Source: Paenibacillus tritici (GTDB taxonomy: Bacteria; Bacillota; Bacilli; Paenibacillales; Paenibacillaceae). Taken from it: DNA of 64,000 nt. Both the position numbers and the translations under genes were made by a program. The stretch spans positions 415,284-479,283 of the forward strand of contig NZ_JABMKX010000001.1 of the NCBI RefSeq assembly GCF_013204885.1, read 5' to 3'. Below the pieces are notes generated by a model. It made no database searches and had not been told where the DNA came from. It was given only the letters and a program-made list of their open reading frames with translations. Below are positions 8,857 through 14,554 of the stretch, one piece after another (the first letter of the stretch is position 1; each line of letters opens with the position of its first letter).

Positions 8857-8898
8857 AAATTACAGCAAGCTTATGCTTGCCCTTATAGCTTAACCAAG

Positions 8899-8932
8899 AA
8901 CTGCCTGCGGCGAACATGCCCGGGCAGTTTTT
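8899..8932 (+). terminator. Probable terminator between convergent genes
   Basis: AACTGCC and GGCAGTT pair around a G+C-rich loop, followed by TTTT. It lies between the stress protein gene (plus) and the acetyltransferase gene (minus). Confidence 0.65.
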
Positions 8933-8953
8933 GGTGCTGACGACCTTGTTGGG

Positions 8954-9490
<537 letters not shown>

Positions 9491-9514
9491 TTAATTTAGT
9501 AGTCACTTGTACAA

Positions 9515-9967
9515 TCAATAGTCCCGTTTGTTTCCCTTTTTTACATACTCCCAGTCTTTTTCCACATTGGATCTGACTCTTTGCAGCAGGTTCACCAGGG
9601 TTTCTGCCTCACTTTCGGAGAAGCCGGACAGCGCTACGCTATTGGAATAATCATTTTCCCTTTTGATCAGAGGGTAGACGGCCTGCCCTTTATCTGTAGG
9701 GATCAGCCGCTTGATTTTTTTGTTATGCTGATCATCATTTTTTTCAATAAAACCGTTAAGCTCAAGCTTCTTAACAGCACGGGCAGCCGTTGTCCGGTCC
9801 ACCTTAATCATTTCAGCCAGCTTCTCCTGAATGATCCCCGGATTCTCACAGATCCGCACCAGATACAAATATTGCCCCCTGGTAAGGTCGTACTGCTTAA
9901 ATTCGATATTGCTAATCGAGTCCAGGGACCGGGCAATCATTCCCACTTCGCGCAGAATTTCCTTCAT
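9515..9967 (-). CDS. MarR family transcriptional regulator
   Basis: About 150 residues when begun at the ATG at 9967 (MKEILREVGMIARSLDSISN). The frame stays open to 10057, but the upstream part is unlike family members and runs into an AT-rich palindrome that looks like an operator. The winged helix is clear: PGIIQEKLAEMIKVDRTTAARAVKKLELNGFIEK (recognition helix) and the wing HNKKIKRLIPTDKG. A perfect 24-bp palindrome at 10027-10050 lies about 60 bases upstream and is the likely autoregulatory site. The paiA-like gene follows on the same strand. Confidence 0.85.
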   Translation of the reverse strand: MKEILREVGMIARSLDSISNIEFKQYDLTRGQYLYLVRICENPGIIQEKLAEMIKVDRTTAARAVKKLELNGFIEKNDDQHNKKIKRLIPTDKGQAVYPLIKRENDYSNSVALSGFSESEAETLVNLLQRVRSNVEKDWEYVKKGNKRDY

Positions 9968-10026
9968 AATCGCATCCCCATTAATCATGTATTTTCCAAG
10001 CCTATAGCTTTTAAAATAGTACATGA

Positions 10027-10050
10027 TTTTTGTTGTAATTACAACAAAAA
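10027..10050. promoter_or_regulatory. 24-bp perfect palindrome, probable MarR operator
   Basis: TGTTGTAATTACAACA flanked by TTTT and AAAA forms a perfect 24-bp inverted repeat. TTGTTGTAATTACAACAA is typical in form of MarR-family operators. It is positioned to block the promoter of the marR/paiA-like pair. Confidence 0.7.
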
Positions 10051-10080
10051 ATATCAAAGAGAGGGAGGGTTTGTTTATCT

Positions 10081-10111
10081 TATTTCATCATATGAAAAAT
10101 TCACAATAGAA
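10081..10111. repeat. 31-bp direct repeat, left copy
   Basis: An exact 31-base match to 12590-12620. Each copy contains TTTCATCATATGAAA, itself an imperfect inverted repeat (TTTCAT/ATGAAA). The two copies bracket an AT-rich 2.5-kb stretch holding a gene remnant, the DinB gene and the MFS gene. Confidence 0.9.
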
Positions 10112-10167
10112 TCGTTGCTTGCAAATTGAATTCACTTAGCGGCAGCTTTTGAATTTAGGTCATATAT

Positions 10168-10205
10168 AAAACAACCCGCCTGGCTTATGCCCGGCGGGTT
10201 GTTTT
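10168..10205. terminator. Strong bidirectional terminator
   Basis: A perfect 13-bp stem AAAACAACCCGCC / GGCGGGTTGTTTT with A-tract before and T-tract after. On the minus strand it follows the 59-residue remnant ending at 10237, which it probably once terminated. Confidence 0.85.
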
Positions 10206-10236
10206 ATGAATTGGACAAAAAACGTTTTTCAAACTG

Positions 10237-10416
10237 TTAACTACGTCTCGTTGTCTCTTTAGCTTTGATATCAAAATGTACGTTTATAATAGCAACTACA
10301 AATAGAGTCACACCTACTATATTAGACAATACAGGCTCGTTACTGGATAAGGAGATTGTACTAAGAGTCGGATATTTATTCCAAGAGCCCCGAACCAACA
10401 TATGTAAACAAACCAT
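10237..10416 (-). pseudogene. Probable C-terminal remnant of a membrane protein gene
   Basis: A 59-residue frame (start MVCLHMLVRGSW, stop at 10237) that contains one hydrophobic stretch, NIVGVTLFVVAIINVHF, followed by a basic tail DIKAKETTRRS. This is the look of the last transmembrane helix and cytoplasmic tail of a transporter. There is no convincing SD before its first ATG, and a strong terminator follows its stop, so it reads as the surviving 3' end of a lost gene. I cannot name the family. The rest of the 10112-10445 interval shows nothing else. Confidence 0.5.
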
Positions 10417-10445
10417 TTAACGGCCAAAACGGGGGTAACCTTGCT

Positions 10446-10949
10446 CTAAATTACTGGAGGTAGAGCTCCGTGCTCGGCCCACTGCTCTTTTGTCGGGCCG
10501 TAAAGATCCGGCACACGAAGACCTGCTTGGCGCATCAGGACTGTCATCTGACCACGATGATGAATCTCATGCTTTACGAGAATATCCAGCATTACGCCGT
10601 TTGGCCATTGATCACCATACATATCGCTCATGATAAGCAGATTCTCATCTTTCCAACTGGACTGTATAGCATCAAGGAGCGCTTGTGAGGTCCTCTTATA
10701 GACAGACGCGATGTCTGCTGCCGAAGCTGCCACCGGCATATTTTTGCCCGGTCCTTTGAAAGACAGACCCGTCCGAGATGGCATTTCGTGCAACGTCTGT
10801 ACAAGGTGCCACGCAACACGCCCAAGCGTTCTATGTTCACTTGTTATCTGTTGGCCAAGAGACTCGTCGGTCAGCATCTCCAGCGTCCGCATTGTTGCTT
10901 CCGTTTCATACTGCCAAGTTGCGGCAAAATCTTTAATGTGTTTATACAT
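10446..10949 (-). CDS. DinB family protein
   Basis: About 167 residues of a DinB/YfiT-like four-helix bundle. Potential metal ligands are HLVQTLHEM in the second helix and the KHEIHHRGQM motif near residue 128-137, where two His residues are typical of the family. The ATG at 10949 is chosen because GGGAG lies 9 bases upstream; the ATG three codons earlier would abut the SD. DinB-like enzymes include metal-dependent thiol transferases and hydrolases; this one cannot be assigned a substrate. It lies on the same strand as the MFS gene, 193 bases downstream of it. Confidence 0.82.
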   Translation of the reverse strand: MYKHIKDFAATWQYETEATMRTLEMLTDESLGQQITSEHRTLGRVAWHLVQTLHEMPSRTGLSFKGPGKNMPVAASAADIASVYKRTSQALLDAIQSSWKDENLLIMSDMYGDQWPNGVMLDILVKHEIHHRGQMTVLMRQAGLRVPDLYGPTKEQWAEHGALPPVI

Positions 10950-11079
10950 ATCCAACATCTCCCTTTTGTAATGGAATCAAGTTCATTATACCGAACGTTA
11001 GTTCGTAAGTAAATATTAAAATTTACTTAAAATTACCCTATTAACCAAACGAAGCTGCCGAAAATCATTGCGCTAATCC

Positions 11080-11100
11080 CGAAATTTTACATTATCTGAA
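11080..11100. repeat. 21-bp repeat, copy 1 (second at 12748-12768)
   Basis: CGAAATTTTACATTATCTGA-type sequence matching 12748-12768 at 20 of 21 positions. It is a second short repeat pair around the MFS gene, nested against the 31-bp pair. Confidence 0.7.
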
Positions 11101-11142
11101 CTCATGCTTCACTACTATATAGATCCCAAAATAATGTTTTTT

Positions 11143-12312
11143 TTATATCCCCTTTGCAGCTTGTTTTTTATTCAGCGCAAACGAATAAGAGGCAATTATT
11201 AACGCCAGTAATACGATTAATCCGCCAATCCAACCCAGATTCTGAATGGATGTATATTGAATCACGACTCCACCGAAGGCTGCGCCTAAGGTCATACCGA
11301 TATTCATTAACGCAGTATTGAAACTTAAAACAATTTCTGATGATTGCGGTTTGATAGAGATCAAATAAAATTGATTAGCAGGTGTTGTTGTCCAAGCAGC
11401 AGCCCCCCAAATCATTAATGTAAGGAGAACGCCTATCGTTGAAGCAGCTGTTACTGTTAATAGGAATAAAGCTGCCGCGTGAATTATTAAACTAATGTAA
11501 ATGGTTCGAACAGGTCCCCATTTATCGACTGCATACCCACCAAACCGTGAGCCTATGAAAGCAAACACACCTAATACGAACAGGGCTGTACTTATCTTTT
11601 CAATAGAAAACCCGGATACACTGCTTAAAAGCGGAGCTATATAAGCAAAGACCATTGTGTATGCGAGGAAAAAAAATACTGTGGTGAGTAAACCGCTAAT
11701 TAATTGCTTATCTTTGATCAATAGTAATTGGTGCTTCAAAGAGATCGGTGTAGTTCCCTCTAATTTAGGGATGTATTTATTGATTAGCATTAGATTGATA
11801 AGAGTCACGGCAGCAATGATAAGATAGATATAACGCCAATCCATAAATGCAGCAATTAAGGTTCCGATCGGTACACCCAGTACTAAAGAGACTGTAAATC
11901 CAGTGATTACGGTTGCGATTGCACCGCCACGCTTTGCAGGTTCAGCAAGTCTGGCGGCGTAATTGGTTGCGATAACGAAATACAGCCCCCCGCTCATTGC
12001 TTGAACAATACGGGAAAGCAGAAGCATACTAAAATTAACACTAAAGAAAGACAGGATGCTTCCCGCAATAAAAATGACCATAGAGTATAATAACACTTTT
12101 TTTCTTTCAAACTTTGCAGTTAGCATAACCAATACAAGTGCCCCAACTGCATAAAATAAGGCATATATGGTGACTAATTGACCAGCCAAAGAAATAGATA
12201 CGTTCAAATCCTCAGAAATAACTTCTAATATGCCTGACACGATAAATTCTGCTGTTCCTAATACAAAGGCACCTAAAGCTAATAAATAAATGGAAATTCG
12301 ATTCGAGATCAT
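11143..12312 (-). CDS. MFS transporter, DHA1 (AraJ/YdhP-like) drug efflux type
   Basis: A 389-residue protein with about 12 hydrophobic segments, the usual size for DHA1 pumps. The start MISNRISIYLLALGAFVLGTAEF, the loop between TM2 and TM3 (TAKFERKKVLLY) and LVLGVPIGT in TM5 (motif C-like) fit the AraJ/YdhP sugar-efflux and multidrug branch. Its base composition is clearly more AT-rich than most of the window, suggesting acquisition. The SD AAAGGAAG lies 8 bases before the ATG and could be paired with part of an upstream leader ORF (12346-12411), so translation may be antibiotic-inducible. The substrate is not known; a ribosome-targeting drug would suit the leader. Confidence 0.85.
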   Translation of the reverse strand: MISNRISIYLLALGAFVLGTAEFIVSGILEVISEDLNVSISLAGQLVTIYALFYAVGALVLVMLTAKFERKKVLLYSMVIFIAGSILSFFSVNFSMLLLSRIVQAMSGGLYFVIATNYAARLAEPAKRGGAIATVITGFTVSLVLGVPIGTLIAAFMDWRYIYLIIAAVTLINLMLINKYIPKLEGTTPISLKHQLLLIKDKQLISGLLTTVFFFLAYTMVFAYIAPLLSSVSGFSIEKISTALFVLGVFAFIGSRFGGYAVDKWGPVRTIYISLIIHAAALFLLTVTAASTIGVLLTLMIWGAAAWTTTPANQFYLISIKPQSSEIVLSFNTALMNIGMTLGAAFGGVVIQYTSIQNLGWIGGLIVLLALIIASYSFALNKKQAAKGI

Positions 12313-12427
12313 TCGTATCTTCCTTTCAATTCGATAATTTGATCATTATTTTCTGCAGGAATAGGTATATTTCCTTAAGCGTACGATTCTACTTATAGTG
12401 ATCTTTTCCATCACTTTCACCTCCCTC
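12312..12427 (-). promoter_or_regulatory. Putative translational attenuator of the MFS gene
   Basis: On the minus strand the order is SD (AGGGAGGTGA, 12417-12426), leader ORF with an RLR motif, then TTCCTGC near the end of the leader, ATAAT...ATTAT, and AAAGGAAG, the SD of the MFS gene. TTCCT can pair with AGGAA and ATAAT with ATTAT, hiding the pump's SD. A ribosome stalled at RLR would cover the first strand and free it. This is the logic of erm-type translational attenuation; the structure is inferred by eye. Confidence 0.6.
12346..12411 (-). CDS. Leader peptide (21 residues) with RLR stalling motif
   Basis: A 22-codon frame beginning MEKITISRIVRLRK, preceded by one of the best SD sequences in the window (GGAGGTGA, 5 bases before the ATG). 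Codons 11-13 are Arg-Leu-Arg. The Arg/Lys-X-Arg/Lys (+X+) motif is the known site of macrolide- and ketolide-dependent ribosome arrest, as in the ErmD leader. The ORF ends 33 bases before the start of the MFS gene. It is too short for standard gene callers. Confidence 0.7.
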   Translation of the reverse strand: MEKITISRIVRLRKYTYSCRK

Positions 12428-12589
12428 TTCTTGTTAACTTTACAGTTGTCATATAAAAAGGTTTTAAAAGATACTTTATATCTTTAATTATCACAATCGA
12501 AGACTTATTGTATCCATAATAGCTTTGATTTTACGGATGTGTCAAGCACTGATCTCAGAGGCAGTGAGGTAAAGCCACTCTATTAACAG

Positions 12590-12620
12590 TATTTCATCAT
12601 ATGAAAAATTCACAATAGAA
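12590..12620. repeat. 31-bp direct repeat, right copy
   Basis: Identical over 31 bases to 10081-10111, in the same orientation. Confidence 0.9.
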
Positions 12621-12872
12621 AACCCAAATAAACAACCACACCTTTCCACAACACAACACAACCAAACTACATACGTACCTATCCCCTTAAAACAAGAAAA
12701 AGTGAATACTAACATCTTCACCCGGCAACGTAAACACCACAAATCCTCGAAATTTCACATTATCTGAATGCAAGCTACATTACTAGCAGAGCTAGCAGAC
12801 TATATTACTGTCGTTGGATTTTATTATCAAATTACTTGTTGTGAAGGCTGGGAAATAGAGTTTATACTAGAG

Positions 12873-12881
12873 ACATAGTTT
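12873..12881 (-). promoter_or_regulatory. Possible Ter-like half site upstream of rtp
   Basis: ACATAGTTT (minus strand AAACTATGT) equals the core of the B. subtilis replication terminator sequence as remembered (AAACTATGTACCAAAT). The following bases CTCTAGTAT match it only partly. It lies about 75 bases before the rtp start, where the B. subtilis Ter I site also lies relative to rtp. Confidence 0.3.
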
Positions 12882-12955
12882 AAATTTGCAATTCTCAAAT
12901 ATCAAAACATATAACTTCTTATATTTTAAAATAAAACACCCCGGGAGGTGTCTTA

Positions 12956-13315
12956 ATGGCGTTTATGATTGCCCAGCGGGCTTTTATCAAAGTATATCTG
13001 ATTACGATGGTGGAACAGCACAAGGGGTATGGGTATCAGATGCTTGAGGATTTGCGGAGAGATTTCAAAGCGTATGGCTATTCTCCTCCCCAGAGTGAAA
13101 TATACCGGGCCCTGCATGAGCTGGTGCAGCAAGGGATACTATACCGCACCAAGCAGCTGAAGGGGAATGATCCGAAGGTCGATTTCCAGGAGATTGTCCT
13201 GTATCATTTCACTTCAGACGGGGAGGACAAAGCCAAGCTGTACAAGAAGCAGGTGAAGACCGACCTGGACCGCTGTCTGGGTATCCTTAACAAGGCAGTA
13301 GCCGACAACTTCTGA
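12956..13315 (+). CDS. rtp: Replication terminator protein (RTP) homologue
   Basis: A 119-residue winged-helix protein that lines up along its whole length with B. subtilis RTP: RAFIKVYLITMVEQ, GYQMLEDLRRDFKAYGY, SEIYRALHELVQQGIL, EIVLYHF, AKLYKKQVKTDLDRC and the C-terminal ADNF all have direct counterparts. RTP dimers bind Ter sites and stop replication forks in one direction by blocking the replicative helicase. The C-terminal helix is the dimerisation helix. GGGAGGTG lies 5 bases before the ATG. A PadR-like regulator is the alternative, as the folds are related, but the match to RTP is specific. It suggests the window may be near the replication terminus. Confidence 0.82.
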   Translation: MAFMIAQRAFIKVYLITMVEQHKGYGYQMLEDLRRDFKAYGYSPPQSEIYRALHELVQQGILYRTKQLKGNDPKVDFQEIVLYHFTSDGEDKAKLYKKQVKTDLDRCLGILNKAVADNF

Positions 13316-13378
13316 TCGGGGATTTCTGAGTGACGGGCATCCTGTCCAGGGTGTGGATTTCAGCTTAATTCTGCCGGC

Positions 13379-13942
13379 TCAGGAATCCTCTTCTTCAATA
13401 TCCTGCCCCGGAGGGGTAACCGGTGAGCTGGCGCTGCCGTAATCCTGGACAGCTTCCCACGCACCGGCGTCATCGAATCTTCCGCTATGCTCTTGCCGTC
13501 CCTGGCCTGCACCGGATGGGGGCGGCGTGATGACCTCCTCTTCCACGGGCCGTTCACCAGAGTCACGGCGGGCTGGAGCATGTTCTACGGTATAGCGGGT
13601 GAAGGGGATGGCTTCAAGCCGTTCATAAGGAATCTCTTGTTTGCTGGCTTCGCAGATGCCGTACGTACCCTGTTCCATCCGCTCCAGAGCAGCTTCGATT
13701 TCCGATAATTCTTCTGATAGTGATGTGTTAATGGACAGGTCGCGGCTTCTTTCAAAAGTCTCCGTTCCTGTATCAGCAGGATGATTATCCACGGAAGAGA
13801 GTTCACCCGTAGAGAGTGTGAGGGAATCGCCCAGCAGGCTATCTTCCGCCCCATTGCTGGAGAAATGCTGTTCCAGTTCTGCCTTGCGTTCTTCAAGGGA
13901 TTGCTTAAGCTTAGTCTTTTGGGCTTCTGTTAAGTGGCTCAT
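13379..13942 (-). CDS. yteA: YteA family sporulation protein (DksA/TraR-like)
   Basis: A 187-residue protein. The N-terminal coiled coil (LTEAQKTKLKQSLEERKAEL), the GELSSVDNHPADTGTETFERSRDLSI motif and the zinc-finger region EQGTYGICEASKQEIPYERLEAIPFTRYTVEH match the YteA family. Only one Cys of the DksA-type four-Cys finger remains, which appears normal for this family and means zinc is probably not bound. The C-terminal 60 residues are acidic and of low complexity. YteA is made in the mother cell in B. subtilis under SigK. It is convergent with rtp. Confidence 0.85.
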   Translation of the reverse strand: MSHLTEAQKTKLKQSLEERKAELEQHFSSNGAEDSLLGDSLTLSTGELSSVDNHPADTGTETFERSRDLSINTSLSEELSEIEAALERMEQGTYGICEASKQEIPYERLEAIPFTRYTVEHAPARRDSGERPVEEEVITPPPSGAGQGRQEHSGRFDDAGAWEAVQDYGSASSPVTPPGQDIEEEDS

Positions 13943-14142
13943 GCGGTCATCTTCCTTTCAGAGTCAATATGGTATTTAAGTAGTTATACTGTCGTAATCT
14001 TTCCTTACCCTATTGTTATAAAAGGCAATCAGTAGTCAATTCTATTGCTGAATTGTAACTTTAGTGATATTTTCAGGTTGCTTTCACCCTGTTATAATGA
14101 GTACTGCCGGATGAATGCAGCATACACTTGGAGGTTACTGAA

Positions 14143-14538
14143 ATGGACGAACATATGAAACGGCGGCTGGACAAGCAAAGAAAGCTGTTCAGCCAGCTCG
14201 GCATTACCCTTGATGCACTTACCATTCATGAGAAGGAATTCAGTATGAAGCTTCGCGGCTATGATGCCGAAGAGGTAGATACCTTCCTGGACAGCGTAAT
14301 TAAGGATTATGAACGGTTCTATGCTACCATAGCGGATCTGATGGATAAGTGGCAGGAGCAGCAGATTGAGATGAAAGAGCTCAAGGCTGAGTCGAGAGTG
14401 GCAGCAGCTCCAGCCCCGGCCCCGGTGATACGGGGAATTGATCCGCAGGATCTGGAGGACATTATTATTAAGCTGGAAGCCAATGTGCGTCAACTCAAGG
14501 ACAGATTGCCATTGTCCCGCAACGAAGGATATTTGTAA
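14143..14538 (+). CDS. DivIVA domain protein
   Basis: A 131-residue protein. The N-terminal DivIVA/GpsB segment is LDALTIHEKEFSMKLRGYDAEEVDTFLDSVIKDYERFYA, followed by a coiled coil (LMDKWQEQQIEMKELKAES), an Ala/Pro linker and a short C-terminal helix. It resembles GpsB in size. Such proteins sit at division sites or poles and recruit wall enzymes or regulators. ATG 14143 is chosen since GGAGG lies 8 bases before it. A sensor kinase gene starts only 16 bases after the stop, so the two are probably one operon, which is unusual for a DivIVA protein. Confidence 0.83.
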   Translation: MDEHMKRRLDKQRKLFSQLGITLDALTIHEKEFSMKLRGYDAEEVDTFLDSVIKDYERFYATIADLMDKWQEQQIEMKELKAESRVAAAPAPAPVIRGIDPQDLEDIIIKLEANVRQLKDRLPLSRNEGYL

Positions 14539-14554
14539 TCGAGGATAACTCTAG

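Larger units (their letters stand above)
12428..12955. other. AT-rich gene-free interval before rtp
   Basis: No convincing gene is seen on either strand. The interval holds the second 31-bp repeat (12590-12620), the second 21-bp repeat (12748-12768), the upstream region of the MFS leader transcript, and a possible Ter-like half site at 12873-12881. The low G+C content contrasts with the flanks. Confidence 0.6.

Noticed and set aside
12542..12742. 66-codon minus-strand frame in the AT-rich gap
   Set aside because: No SD, Cys- and Val-rich nonsense composition, and it overlaps the 31-bp repeat.
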